DNA of 64,000 bases from positions 1,116,001 to 1,180,000 of the forward strand of contig CM074703.1 of NCBI GenBank assembly GCA_037367355.1. The letters run 5' to 3'. Positions 23,098 to 34,420 of this stretch are shown here, piece after piece. This DNA comes from Neoscytalidium dimidiatum (lineage: Eukaryota > Ascomycota > Dothideomycetes > Botryosphaeriales > Botryosphaeriaceae). The notes beneath the pieces are model-generated. The model worked only from the letters and a program-made list of their open reading frames with translations. It searched no databases and was not told the origin of the DNA. The translations under genes and the position numbers were made by a program. The number at the start of each line of letters is the position of its first letter. The first letter of the stretch is position 1.

Positions 23098-24990
23098 ATG
23101 CGCCTCCCTATCACCGCATGCGCCACAGCCGTATGCTTGGCTGCACATGCTCTCCAACAGACCTTCGCAGTTGCTGATTCAGTCCCGCCTCCCCCTGAAC
23201 CCGAGCCGATCTCTGTCATTGAGCTTCCATTGCCGCCCGTTACTCCCAGCACAGACGAAGGTTCGTGCACTGTTGACATTAACCCAAATCGAACGGGCTG
23301 TATTGGGAAATCCACAGGTCTTCAGTCTGGGAGCTTTCTGCCCGACGGGAATCATGTGTCAGCCAAAGTGACCTTCGCCGGTGCGCCTGCTGCTCCCGAC
23401 CCCGCCAGCATATATTCCGGAGACCACATCATCATTGTCAAAGCTGATGGATCCACCTTCTCCAACGGCGACCCGTGGAAGTGCATCACCTGTGGCGTGC
23501 CGGAAGAGAATGCCGTGGGAAGGAGCACTGCCTTGGACTACCCGCAAACCTTTGTGGACGGTCAACGGCTCCTGGCCGGCACGAACATCATCGACTGCGG
23601 CGATCATTACCTAAACAGCACCTCCTGCACGCCGTCAGACATCCACATCTACCCTATCCGCTGGAACACTGCCCCCGACGGATCAGGTGAAGGCGGCGCT
23701 ATCCGCGAACTGCGCCTGCACCCAGACAACGTGCACCTGGGCTTCAACTCCTTCGACCTCACATCCGGCAAACTCAGCCAACTGACCCTCTTCGCACGCC
23801 TCCACTTCAACTCCTCTCCGACAACCGGCCTGCCCCTCTCCCCCCGCTACGACCTCCTCAACGTCACCCTCCTCTCCTCACCCTCCCAACGGCCCCTCAC
23901 AACCACCGGCACGCACCTCCACATCAACCACTCCGCCATCACCGTCGGCGAGCTCCGCGGTTTCAGCGGCTCCGGCAACGAAGTGACCTACATCGGCTAC
24001 CCCAGCGAATCCTGCAACATCGACGCCTACGCGGCCGACCTCTCCACCGGCGCCATCCGCCGCCTAACGCGCGACCCGGAATACACGGACCCGATCGACA
24101 TCTCGCCCGACGACGCGTGGACGGTGGCCATGGACACGCGCGGCTCGGGCCGGCAGCTGTTCCTGGCGGCGATGCGCGGCGTGCCGCCCGTGGTCGACCT
24201 GGTCGTCACGACGGCCGCGGCGTCCGTCCGCAACAACGGCGCCCGCCGCTTCTTCCAGCCGTACCTGATCGACGCGCACGGCGACCGCGGCGCCTACGCC
24301 GGGCAGCGCGTCAACGCGGCGGGCGACGGCCGCCCCGGCGCCGTGAACGACGCCAACTGGAACGGCATGGCCGATCCGCGCTGGGCGCCCGACGCCACGA
24401 GGATCGCGTACTGGCAGGCGCTGGCCGTGCCGCCCGCGTGCGGCGGCGCGAACCCGCTGCCTTGCGAGAACTCGACGGCGGAGGGGGGCCGCACGGAGAG
24501 GCTGATGCTGGCGACGCTGACGAGCAGGGCGCCGAAGGTGAGGGAGCGCGTGGAGGTGAGGGAGGATGCGGTGCCGTGGGGGACGCCGTACGTGCCGGGT
24601 GCTGAGACGCCCGGGCTCGAGTATCCGGGCCAGGGGAATTATACGCTGCGGGGCAGGGCAGCCGGGTATGCGGAGGTGGCCATCACGGCGAGGGGGGATG
24701 GGAGCGTTATCAGTGGTGTCTCGGTGAGGTACCATGGGTTCTCGGATGATGGGGAGACGTTTTTGGACGGGTGGGAGAGCGTGGCCGAAACGAATCCGGA
24801 GCCGACGCTGACTGAGGTGGATTGGTACTCCGATCTCGTACAGACGGGAGGGGCGAATGTGACAAAGAAGACGAGTCCGGATGGGTTTCATTTGAGGATC
24901 GATGCGTTGACGAATATTTTCGAGGCCAACGGAACATTGACTACGACAGTTGATGGGGTTGAATGGAAGCAACCGGCTAACGGGACTTGA
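23098..24990 (+). CDS. Secreted beta-propeller protein, saponin-hydrolase-like
   Basis: Single exon, 630 aa. A signal peptide (MRLPITACATAVCLAAHALQ...) is followed by a proline-rich stretch and a Cys-containing segment (GSCTVDINPNRTGCIG). A long propeller-like region contains WKCITCGVPEENAVGR, YIGYPSESCNIDAYAADLSTG, WTVAMDTRGSGRQ and WAPDATRIAYW, which resembles TolB/WD40-like blades. The layout resembles fungal secreted proteins annotated as saponin hydrolase, which release sugar from plant triterpenoid saponins. I make that link from recall of the N-terminal pattern, so activity and substrate are uncertain. Many Asn-X-Ser/Thr sites fit an extracellular glycoprotein. The amidase and anchored propeller genes lie just upstream, so three secreted or anchored proteins are adjacent. 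Confidence 0.7.
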   Translation: MRLPITACATAVCLAAHALQQTFAVADSVPPPPEPEPISVIELPLPPVTPSTDEGSCTVDINPNRTGCIGKSTGLQSGSFLPDGNHVSAKVTFAGAPAAPDPASIYSGDHIIIVKADGSTFSNGDPWKCITCGVPEENAVGRSTALDYPQTFVDGQRLLAGTNIIDCGDHYLNSTSCTPSDIHIYPIRWNTAPDGSGEGGAIRELRLHPDNVHLGFNSFDLTSGKLSQLTLFARLHFNSSPTTGLPLSPRYDLLNVTLLSSPSQRPLTTTGTHLHINHSAITVGELRGFSGSGNEVTYIGYPSESCNIDAYAADLSTGAIRRLTRDPEYTDPIDISPDDAWTVAMDTRGSGRQLFLAAMRGVPPVVDLVVTTAAASVRNNGARRFFQPYLIDAHGDRGAYAGQRVNAAGDGRPGAVNDANWNGMADPRWAPDATRIAYWQALAVPPACGGANPLPCENSTAEGGRTERLMLATLTSRAPKVRERVEVREDAVPWGTPYVPGAETPGLEYPGQGNYTLRGRAAGYAEVAITARGDGSVISGVSVRYHGFSDDGETFLDGWESVAETNPEPTLTEVDWYSDLVQTGGANVTKKTSPDGFHLRIDALTNIFEANGTLTTTVDGVEWKQPANGT

Positions 24991-25475
24991 AGTTATATTG
25001 TTCTTCATCTGGATGGGAATCGGAGAGTTGCAAACGGTCTTATGGAAACGCAAATATTACAGTGTTCAATTTGTGCCAACACAACTCAGGTGAAGCTCGA
25101 CGTATGATACGATGCCTGCACATCTATAGCGTCGCGAGCAAGGTGATTGGTATCTGAATTGGAGAACCGAGGCTTAGGAGCTCAAATTCTCAACGCATCA
25201 TTACATCTCGTACACCCCAGGCCTCTATACAATTAAAAAGAAAGATGCTATCGTAGGGTGTTGCAGCTATTTACAGGGTCTTAGAGGAATGGACAGACGC
25301 GGAACACTTTACGCCCAGCATCTGCCTGGCTTAGATAGCACGTGAAAAAGATGTACAGCGGTAATAGCTGCAAGAGCTGCAGGTACGCCGATAACTGGCC
25401 CGAGGACATTTTTGAATCGGGAAACGTCACTGGGTTTTCGTCAGCGCTGTATCTACACTCGATATGTAGAGTGAC
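24991..25475. other. Intergenic between convergent genes
   Basis: About 485 bp between the 3' ends of the secreted propeller gene and the trypsin-like gene. No gene recognised. Confidence 0.5.
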
Positions 25476-27782
25476 TTACCCCTGTTGAGCGACAACTAAA
25501 AGAGCGATAATCAGCGATGTAATCGCAAAACCTATGAAAATGAAGACAAAGGCTACTAAAGCTTTAATCTTGTTTTCCTTTCCTGTGGCAGGCGTGTAAC
25601 CATTGCAGCCCGAATGCCTTCGCCCGAATGATTTTTCAAGATCGTATTGGGGAACTTTTGGTAAAGGTGGTAGAGATTCCGAAGAATAGCCACCCTTTTC
25701 ATCAAACCGTTTCCTTGGGACTCCGACGGGTAAGTTCTGGACATTAATATTTCGAGTGAGGATGAAAGAGTTAGGCATAACCGGTTCAATCACAAGATCG
25801 TTATCCACGGGCTCCACAACTCCCCTTCCAGGCAATGTCGCAACCTGAACATCGACGTTTTTGACGGGACTATACGCATCTCGGATGTCCGAGAACATCT
25901 TCTCCGCAGTGATCATATGGGCGTAGTGGTCGTCTTCGTAGACAGCAATGATAACTCCGAGAAGGAGGTTCCCAGAAACGACCCATGATCCAGACATTCC
26001 TCGCTCTTTTCAGTATGTCAGCAGTTCTCTTCTTCTTATGTGTCATAGAAATATTACTATACCTAGTGGTTTGTTAAGCTGGAGCTTTCGTGTGCAGTAA
26101 ACTGCATCAGCAGTGAAGAATGCTGATGGCATTGGCAACAGATACGCTTGAATGGGACGATTGTCGGGGGTTATAATCCACGTTGGGCCCTCTGGAAACT
26201 CATCTTCTTGCGCTGCACGTTTAATCAAAACTGATTTACCGGTCTCTGGGTTGGTGTATGTATTGTGCAAGGGCACGTATCGTGCACTAGGATAATCAAG
26301 AAGCACGAAATCCGCATCAACCAATGGGACCTCGGTCGTCAGGTTGTGTGCAGGAAAAAGCTCGCGCCCGGCATAGCACACGTTCTGGAAGATTTGGATT
26401 TCCTGCCAGTCTTCATCATTACCTTGCGAGTTATCGATGACATAGGCAGGGGCTGCTCTGAGATCCTGCTCGTTCAACGTAGGCTCAATCATTGCGTGCC
26501 CAGTCGATAAACCGTACACTGTCCCATCTACTGACACGAGTCCGCCGAGAACTGATGTACAGTGCTGTGTGATGCAACCATCTTTGACGAAGGTCAGTCT
26601 TAGCAGCAGTCCGCAGGCAGAAGTAGAGTTTGCTCGTCTTTTGACATGTATTCGGAGGCTCGTGCCATCATGAGTCGCAAAAAAACCATCAGGAAGCGCA
26701 GATTCTAAAGACTCTGTGGAGCCCACCACTCCAATGGCGAGCACTGGAGGCCGGCAGTGCACCTCGATGTTATCCTGAATAAAGTCCCGTAGGTATTGCA
26801 GATCCTTGATAGCGTGTTCTATCTCGGATTTCAGTTTCTTGTCACTGCACTGCAGCCATATCGCGGGCCTGAGTTCGACTGTTTTGGCGTTCTTCGGAGC
26901 ACGGCCTGACATACACAGGATGGGTTCCAGAAGCGGCCCTCTCGATCTGCTTGGTTGCGATGCTACAAACGCTTGCAGAATCGGAGTGATATCTGCATTG
27001 AGTCGGCGAAATATTTCTGCTTTCCACTTGTCGCATATGGTTTTCTCCGGGCGCAGGTCGCGCAACTTGCCAACATAAAGCCTTTCTCCGAAAGCTGTCT
27101 TCTCGAAAAGGTTGATCTGAATGGAGTTACATGGAACTTCAACCTGCGGTAAAGGGGAACGGTCTGTGGATCTGCTGGGGTCTGGAACTAGTGAAAGAAT
27201 CGTTCCTTCCAGTTCGGCTGGGGTTGAATCTTGTAGAGGAGGCTGTGATCTCAAAGGGAGGGTCGACGGTAGCTCAGTTACAACTTTGTTGGAACCATGC
27301 GCAGAAATAGGTAGTGCGTCTCCATCATCATGGACTCTTTGTTTAGCCTTACGGTCTGAATGTTGTTTTTGCTTCTTGGCGGATTGATCTGGATGTTCGG
27401 AATCTGTTTGGAGCTGTGGTCCCGCGGAATCGCCTTGGGCTATGACCGTGTCTTGATTAGGCAGTGTTGCCAAGTTTCTTCCATTACTGCTTCCTCGTAT
27501 GCTTTGTTCTTGGGGAATCTCGATGGCTCCATCAACAGAGCTATTTCTTTCGCTTTGCAAAGGAACAGAGGTGCGTGAGTTGATAGATTGCGGTCTTGGG
27601 TCATGTGTTGGCGGATGTAAAGCGTGTAGTTGCTTTATCTGGGCTGAAGCCGGTGATATCTTGGTGTGTTTGGCACGCTTGGAGCCGAAGCGACGGAATA
27701 CTTCTCTAATGTTGCTGATACCTTCCCTTTTGGATCGGCTCGAGATGCTTGTGGTTGTGCGTACATACTGCACCTCAGCCAT
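25476..27782 (-). CDS. Trypsin-like serine protease-fold protein with C-terminal membrane anchor
   Basis: Two exons, complement(join(25476..26005,26063..27782)), give 749 aa. Residues 1 to about 215 are low-complexity, basic and Ser/Pro/Gln-rich. From about 385 the sequence reads as a chymotrypsin-like fold with the triad in order: His429 (GLSTGHAMIEP), Asp491 (LVDADFVLLDY) and Ser578 (ERGMSGSWVV). The middle of the usual GDSG motif is Met here, so activity is plausible but not certain. The Ser block is completed only after splicing the 57-nt intron (GTATAG donor, AAG acceptor). A single hydrophobic helix (about 722-745) follows a basic patch (KENKIK) and ends near the C-terminus, suggesting tail anchoring. 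Divergent from the membrane-protein gene, 345 bp away. I know this only as a hypothetical fungal protein type; the protease assignment is from motifs. Confidence 0.75.
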
Positions 27783-28127
27783 TTGCCGCGTCGAAATGAG
27801 TTTTGAGTCGTAGCGAAGAAGAATTTTGAGAGCTGGATAGCGGTGCGTTGCGCTGAAATGCGGGTGGCAGGAAGGACCCTCTACCGTGCATAAGCGCTCC
27901 TCAGCCTCGCCTCAGCCTCGCCCCCAACAGCTGAACCCCGCTTCTTTGCAGGCAAAACCAACGGAAGCGGCAACTTCTCCGATGGCGTTAGTACTTCTTC
28001 AGTCTAAAATCGCTGCGTCCTCCGTCCATCTTCCTCAACTTATCCTGCTATCGAGACGGTAGCCTTGTTGTGAGATCTAGCCTACATCTCTCTCGCCAAG
28101 CGTGCACATCAGAAGTTTGATCCATCC
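27783..28127. promoter_or_regulatory. Divergent promoter of the trypsin-like/membrane protein pair
   Basis: 345 bp between two start codons facing away from each other. It contains a near-tandem GCCTCAGCCTCGCC repeat near 27901-27922. No known regulator site was identified. Confidence 0.5.
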
Positions 28128-29174
28128 ATGGATCCAAATCGCAACCAGGAAATCATCAAGAAAATCTGGCCAGAACTACAAGACTTCAATGAGCATCAAT
28201 ACGAGAATTTTCTCGCTTACTTGAACGAGGAGATCTGCGCACTCAACAGGGCGAATCCCTACTCACCGGACCTGGTACTGTCGGATGCTGTCGAAATCAT
28301 TGAGACGATCAGAACTAATCTTGGCGAAACTCGGGCCAAGCTCGTTGAAAATACGGCAAGACAGCTTCAGATAAGTGAAGAAGCGAGGGTTGGGCGATTA
28401 TTGGACCTCAACGCTCGCGCACTGTTAACACTGAATATTTGGTCCTACGAGTCTACCGGCGCCCTGCAGCCCTACCGCACCTCGATACCATGGCCTGACG
28501 AGCAATCGCCACGAGAGCTTGTTGGGTCTCAATTTTCCAAGCAAAAGCTGGAGTTTCCCGAGTCAGAGAAAGCCATAGATCCCGCATTCACAGCTGCGTA
28601 TCTGGAGGGAATATGTGGCATGAAAATCCACTGGACAGACAACTTGGCAGACCATTTGCGTTACGATCAGAAAGAAAACCTGGTTATTGTGTACCAGCAT
28701 AAGATATGTCTCCTCAACCATGTGACGTTGAGTACTGAGTCCATCATCCCCGAAGCCGTGCTATGGGAAGCCATCGATACTCTGAACCTCCTATTTCCAT
28801 TCGGTGACGCGTCAACAAGAGAGCTACTGGTCAATCACAAGAAGCAATTTTATGGATTAGGCTTCTGCGGACGACAGCGGGTTTTGGACCTCGGACACTA
28901 TTCGCACTGGGGCGGCAGGTTGCAGGAGATCATTCGGGCTTACAACAGACCGCCACAAGGCTTAAGGCAGCTTATCTACGACAGAAGAAATTTGAATGAG
29001 TGGGCCACGTTCTGGATTGGGGTTTGCGTTGCTGTGCTCACAGTGCTGAGCGCCATTCTCGGAGTGTCTTCCGTGATCAGCACGGTATACTCCATCAAGC
29101 AATACAATCTGGCCGTGGCGCAGGCATGCGCACAATCAGGGACCGATATTCTACTAGCTCCGTATTGTCGCTGA
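28128..29174 (+). CDS. Fungal membrane protein of unknown function
   Basis: Single exon, 348 aa. No catalytic motif is recognised. Residues 1-100 are acidic and helical in pattern. Residues of about 160-280 contain the blocks AAYLEGICGMKIHWTDNLADHL and LVIVYQHKICLLNH, a pattern I recall from uncharacterised proteins that are common in Pezizomycotina. Near the C-terminus a hydrophobic segment (WIGVCVAVLTVLSAILGVSS, about 299-318) is followed by VISTVYSIKQYNLAVAQ. The last ~30 residues contain two Cys. There is no signal peptide, so the bulk should face the cytosol if the segment spans the membrane. The neighbour across a shared promoter is the membrane-anchored trypsin-like protein. A functional pairing is inferred from position only. 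Confidence 0.7.
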   Translation: MDPNRNQEIIKKIWPELQDFNEHQYENFLAYLNEEICALNRANPYSPDLVLSDAVEIIETIRTNLGETRAKLVENTARQLQISEEARVGRLLDLNARALLTLNIWSYESTGALQPYRTSIPWPDEQSPRELVGSQFSKQKLEFPESEKAIDPAFTAAYLEGICGMKIHWTDNLADHLRYDQKENLVIVYQHKICLLNHVTLSTESIIPEAVLWEAIDTLNLLFPFGDASTRELLVNHKKQFYGLGFCGRQRVLDLGHYSHWGGRLQEIIRAYNRPPQGLRQLIYDRRNLNEWATFWIGVCVAVLTVLSAILGVSSVISTVYSIKQYNLAVAQACAQSGTDILLAPYCR

Positions 29175-29500
29175 GCTGTACCCGTTATCTCTGAGTTTTC
29201 GTTTTGCCTCTCAAGGGCTTTGCAATCTACAGAGCATGAAGCTTCATGGCGTTCAGTGGCTACGATGGAATGCGTATCTGAAATTACTCCGTATCGCAAA
29301 GTCCGTTTCGTCACTTCGAATAGTCAAAATTTCAAGTGGATACTTATGTCGCCGGAATAAACTATGTACACTTAATAGTAAGACTGCTTTTCACAGACCT
29401 CTCCAAAGCCTCTTTTTCTGAGATGCAGCAATCTTTTGTACTTGACAGTAATAAACTTTTGAGAAGACCCGCTCCGCACACACGCACTGCGCCATCCTTC
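29175..29500. other. Intergenic between convergent genes
   Basis: About 325 bp between the 3' ends of the membrane protein gene and the expansin-like gene. Nothing recognised. Confidence 0.5.
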
Positions 29501-30196
29501 TCAGAAATTCGACGACGTGTCCGTCGTAGCCCCGCTGCTGACCTTCACATTCTTCGTCACGATCTCCTTCCCGCCCGAGCTCGTCACCTTGACGGCCACC
29601 GTGTCGGTACCGAACCCGGACGAGTTCTCAAAGTAGTTGTACTCGGTCCGCTGCGCATCCTTCCACGTGCTGCCGCCGTCGGTCGACACGGCCAGCGACT
29701 TGACCGGCTCGTTGATGTTCCGGGCCTGCATGCTGAACCAGTACGCCGACGTGCCCTCCTTGTTCTTCAGCGTGATGGGCGACGAGATGCCGCAATCGAC
29801 GATCTGCCACGACACGTCGATCACGCCCTCGGAGATGTCGGCCAGCTCGGCGAAGGCGTCCTGGAACAGGTCGAGGTGGTTGTCGCCGCACCCGGGGCAC
29901 TGGTCCACGATCATCGCGTTGATGCTGTTGCCGTTCGGGCCGGTCACCTTGACGCACGCGCCGCAGTTGGCCGCCGTGTCCCAGTTGGAGTCGGACAGCG
30001 CGGTGCCGTAGAGCCCCGAGGGTAGCGTGTAGCCGCTGAAGGAGCACATGCCGCCGTTGAGGTTGCCGCCGTAGAAGGTGGCTTGGCCGGAGTTGGCGCG
30101 CTTTGTGTGAGGGGATGGGACGGGTGTGGCGGTGGTGGTGCTGGTGCTGAGGAGCAGGGCCGCGAGGGCGCCGGCGCCGGCGAGGTTGAAGTGCAT
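29501..30196 (-). CDS. Secreted expansin-like protein (double-psi beta-barrel plus CBM63-like domain)
   Basis: Single exon, 231 aa. A signal peptide (LAGAGALAALLLSTSTTTATP) is followed by a probable KR processing site at 32-33. A double-psi beta-barrel (about 37-130) follows, with ATFYGGNLNGGMCSFSGY, the Cys-rich NCGACVKVTGP and IVDQCPGCGDNHLDLF, where the conserved Asp of the barrel sits. The remaining ~90 residues, with AYWFSMQARNINEPVKSL and GSTWKDAQRTEYNYFE, match the C-terminal beta-sandwich (CBM63) of expansins. Such proteins loosen cellulose and hemicellulose contacts without hydrolysis and are used by fungi on plant cell walls. The length fits a minimal two-domain microbial expansin rather than swollenin, which carries extra CBM1 and linker parts. 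Confidence 0.88.
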   Translation of the reverse strand: MHFNLAGAGALAALLLSTSTTTATPVPSPHTKRANSGQATFYGGNLNGGMCSFSGYTLPSGLYGTALSDSNWDTAANCGACVKVTGPNGNSINAMIVDQCPGCGDNHLDLFQDAFAELADISEGVIDVSWQIVDCGISSPITLKNKEGTSAYWFSMQARNINEPVKSLAVSTDGGSTWKDAQRTEYNYFENSSGFGTDTVAVKVTSSGGKEIVTKNVKVSSGATTDTSSNF

Positions 30197-32149
30197 GGTG
30201 TTGAGGTGGTGGTAAGGACTGCGTGAGTACCAGCACGAAGTGAACGGATGCCAGCCGGCTGGCGGTTGGAGAGAAGGGATTGGTGAGGGGCGAGGGTGAG
30301 GGATGAGATTACCGGGTAGTGAGGCAGGTGTGCGAGAGACATCTCTTTTTGTACTACTGACGAGTGATGAAGTGACATGGCAGGCGGCTCGGCGAGCCGG
30401 CGGTCCAGAAGACGGCGTTGGAATTGCGGGTCAGACGGCGGATCGGCGGACGGTCTGGACCGGTGTTGCGTGGTGGTCTCGAGACCGTTGTGGCGCCGTG
30501 GCGCGCCGCGTTTTGATTGTCAGTGGATCAGCGTGCATCGTTCGAAACGTCATCACTGCGGGGATAGCTGCGGGACAGGGGTGGCTTGGTGTTGAGTCGC
30601 GGCGGGAGGATTGCCGGGTACGTCTTAGGCGACTTCCCGTCTGGAGAGCATGCCTGTTGACCATGCGCGATGGCGCAAACAACGGCCGGACGACGGTACC
30701 TGTTTCACGGTTGGTGGTACGGCCTTGAATCGATGATGTGGTGAGCTGATTGGCTTGATGGTGGGGAGACGTAACGATGACCCCGGCGGGCTGCGCGGCG
30801 AGCCGAGAGAGCGAAACAAGCTTGCGCAGGTCCCGGACTGCCGGCGTTACAAGACATGGCGTACATGACATGGCCACGTCCCTCGTCTGCTTCTCCTCTT
30901 TGCTTCTCCGAAGTCATGTTTCGCCACCTGCCGACTCGACGAGCATTGCCATTTGTTGCTGGGCTCCTTGGCACCGACTAAAAAGTTATCTCCGCTCAGA
31001 TGAACGTTCCTGAAACTGTCATTTGATTATCGACACTTCCTCTTGCAGTGTCTTCATAACGGATAAAAAGAAAACCGCCGGGGGAAAATGGGAAAAGCAT
31101 ACAAGCTTTCTTAATGGCTCTAAGCATGCTTATTAGATGTCTCATTCACCATCTGGTAACAAGGCCACGAAGAAGAGCTTGGGCAGATAGCAGTCGACTC
31201 TTCGAGCGGCTGCCGCGCCAAGTGGCACAGTTCGCAGAAGGAGCTTGTCGCGTGTAAGCATTGCAATGCACGCCGTGAATCAAGATCCCCTTATCGACAA
31301 TAATAATTTCTATCTTGCCGAAGCGCCCGCCATAATGTGCTGACGGTGCAGATGCAGACGTGAACATGGTGCGCGGACATCGCGGAAATCACTTGTGGAT
31401 GCGAACGCACTCTTATCCTCGTGTTGCACGATGTGCGCCTGCGTTTCAAGCATTTCGCGCGGTCTTGATGCACGAATGGTTTAACGTCGTACGAGGTGGT
31501 CAAGACGTGCGAGCTGAAGCGAGATACCATGTGATGTTTCTCGGCTGCGCATTTCGCCCGCCTACAAAGGTAATAATAGATGGGACTATCTTTTTCCCAA
31601 AGGAGTATGGGAATAGCCTCTCCAAAATTTCCACCCGTGTTTGCTGACAGTGCACGCTCGCAATTGTCGAATTTCATTTGCCCAAGCCAGCCACTCCCAA
31701 AAAGCAGTAACTATCGTCTGATTTCACCATGTCGAATCTTGTTTTTCATTCGCCGCAATTTCGGGCTACGCTCTGATATCTGCGAGTGTGACGGGTTTTG
31801 GCTTGTTGGATTTCATACAATGCTACTACCAGATCAAAGTGGCGTCGCGCTCGAGAAAACGCTAGATGGATCGCTTCGCGCTCCATGCGGACGTGTGAAT
31901 TTAGATGAGGCTGTTTCACTCCAGGCTCGGCACCATATCCGAGCTCAACGGGCGGAAGATGTGCCTTTTGCTTGCTGTATGCCACTCTGATCTTATAAGT
32001 CCAACTGCGGTCTACGGAAACTCCCAAAGACTAAATCAAATAATGCTTCCAAAGGTCCTCCATCGTGCATCGCAATCACTCAGTGTGGAATTGCAACGGG
32101 AGCTATTCTGCGCTTTAATAATAATATCATGATTTCAAATGCCCTGCTT
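30197..32149. other. Long intergenic region
   Basis: About 1.95 kb. The left part (30.2-30.9 kb) is GC-rich with long but unconvincing overlapping frames on both strands, which is expected from composition. The right part is AT-richer. No motif, repeat or RNA gene could be supported. Confidence 0.45.
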
Positions 32150-34420
32150 CCACCTCGGGCAGTTTTTGTTTCTGAACGCTTGACTACAGGTGCTTCATAG
32201 GATGCTTCTGCCTCATCTCGCTCGTCTTCTGGATAGATCATAGCCGGCTTCTCACCGTGTCGCCGCCACAAGAAATACCTCTGTAAACAGTAGCTCATCT
32301 GGTGGACTCCGTGTGCCATGTGCTCTGTTGTGCGCAAACTGAAAACTTTGTCAAGCTGCCCCAGAGTGAGGTCTTTAGTCGCCGGCGCAGATCTGCAACA
32401 CGTGAGATTTCTGTATCCATGTTGTAGTGACTGGCAGTAACATACAATAGAATCATGACTCAACCAACGACACACCAACCGGCGTACCAGGCAAAAGTTC
32501 CTGGAGGGGTCAAGCTTCTCATGAACTGTGGATATGTGATGGCTTTGGTAGAATTCAGTACATGGGTACAGCCGAAATCGGAAGACTTTCGGTGCACTAC
32601 CTACCAAGAATGCCGTTGAAAAGCCAGAGCACTGAAGTAAGAATACCCATTCCTGGTTCTGTGGTTAGCAACATATCTTTCACTCTTGGCTACTGGCTCA
32701 CCTAAGTCTCGGTTATGGAGGGGCATGCTCTCCACCGAATAGACCTGTGAAAACAGTCAGAGCCTAATTTGATCAAGTTCTTCGGAAGGTCACTAACGAA
32801 TGGGACTGGTCCTTCCCCGGAACTATATTCTACTGCAAATAGATACATCCCAACGAGCGATAGTGGTTTGGCCGAGTCTGCAGCTAATGCTATAACTATG
32901 AAGGCTTGGAATATGGCCATAAATGGGAACGTCGTCAAAAGCAGGTTGCGGGGGCCAAATGTGTCGATGATGAAGACCGCAGGAAGTTCAAATACGAAGT
33001 TTATGATACCGAACCCCATTCCAGCCCACCACATATGAGTGATGAGAGATAGCACTACTTAGAGGTACGCACCACCAGTGCTTGAGTAGCGCTGAAATTT
33101 TCTAGTTCGTAAAAGACGGATACAGAGTAGTAAACGTGGACTGAGTTGATGCTTATTAAATCATGTACATGTTTTGCATGTAGCTCAGACGCACCGTTGA
33201 CACCACAGAATCGAGAAGCAGATTAGCGTGTTGGTGTCCGGCAACTCATAACCGGTAAGCGTACCTGTCGAAAGAACATCACAATTATACTCGAGCCAAG
33301 CGCCCTTGCACGTCCAGCATCAGTGAATAGTTCTTTCAGTCGCCCCTGATTTCCCACAACCTTTTTCTCATTTATAAAAAGATGGTGGATAAGGAACAGA
33401 TCATGAGCTGCCTGAACCCTTGTACGTCTGAGCTCACAGAGAGAGGTCCATGCTTGTCTATAATACTTCTTTTCCTTGCCCTTTGATGCACTATGGGCCT
33501 CTTTAAATTGCTAGCGAGTACTCTCGGGGTCTGCATAGATATAAGCCATTACAACGAGTGGCAATATCATCTCACAAGCAGCCAGCGGCTACGTGGACTG
33601 CATGCTACAGAAGCAAACTTACTGGAGCCGCAAGCATCATTTGCTAATTCAAGCTCTATCCCCATGGATTTAGCCGAAATCTGAAACACATTTATAGGTC
33701 CCTAAACAGGGAGAGTTATAGCATACACAGTGAGTAGCTAGTAGCTCTGCTAAATTCGTGACGTATTTGACTTGAATGTTGTTGGATTGGTCATATTATC
33801 CTGGAGCGGTGGAAAAGGGCCTGAATCAACAGTTTTTGTCGGCCTGTTGACGCCAATTGGATATGCTTAGCGTGCCAATTAGTACTAGGCACCGGGCAGA
33901 AGGGCTGTAGGAGACTGAGTGCAGAGCGACACCGGCAATGTAGCCGAACATGACTCCCAGCCATGTCAGTCGACTACTACTTGCGACAATGGAGATAATG
34001 TAATTCGCCTGCTGCTGCCCACATCTGCCACATCATGGCAAGCGCTCTTCTGATATTCGAAATTGGTGCGCACTGATTCATCTGCGAAAATGGGAATGGT
34101 AGCACTGAGGTCTTGTTTCAATGATTTTCTAAAGAGGGGCCCTTCCTGATGTACCTTTTTGGGTCAATCCCAAAGCCGAGAAGTAGCGAAGAGCTGCTGT
34201 CAAGTTTGTGCGAATCCTTGGCCAATGCAGGTGATGTAGGAAATGACGCCAATGAGGAGAATCGTTCCTGTCAAAAGTTGTAATTTCCTCTTTATCTTTC
34301 CCATATATTCCATCTCCTGTGGGGTTCGGTTTGCAACCGTCCTTCCGCCTAGCGTAGGACCCACCTGCACGTCTGTTCTCTACAGGAGAGTTTCTCTCAG
34401 AAAATGATTGTAACGCTGCG
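32150..34420 (-). pseudogene. Broken MFS sugar/proton transporter
   Basis: Reading leftward, fragments of one sugar-porter family protein appear in order. An N-terminal piece near 34200-34290 reads TGTILLIGVISYITCIGQGFAQT. A small remnant near 34129-34200 reads LTAALRYFSALGL. A central piece near 33380-33480 resembles the cytoplasmic loop (AHDLFLIHHLF), followed by MFFRQ. A clear block at 32790-33055 is WWAGMGFGIINFVFELPAVFIIDTFGPRNLLL followed by the family GMYLFAVEYSSGEGPVPF. A C-terminal piece near 32250-32350 reads LTLGQLDKVFSLRTTEHM. The pieces lie in different frames with stops and losses between them, so no working transporter can be made. A few breaks could be introns, but not all. 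Confidence 0.7.

Noticed and set aside
25310..25485. Possible extra 3' exon of the trypsin-like gene, because a perfect GTAAGT donor overlaps its stop codon
   Set aside because: The hydrophobic downstream frame (VIGVPAALAAIT) is not reached in phase from that donor with any acceptor I can see, so the stop at 25476 was kept.
32702..33055. Reading the MFS transporter fragments as an intact intron-rich gene
   Set aside because: Some breaks could be introns, but the first-helix region and the central loop have losses and frame changes without splice signals at the needed places.
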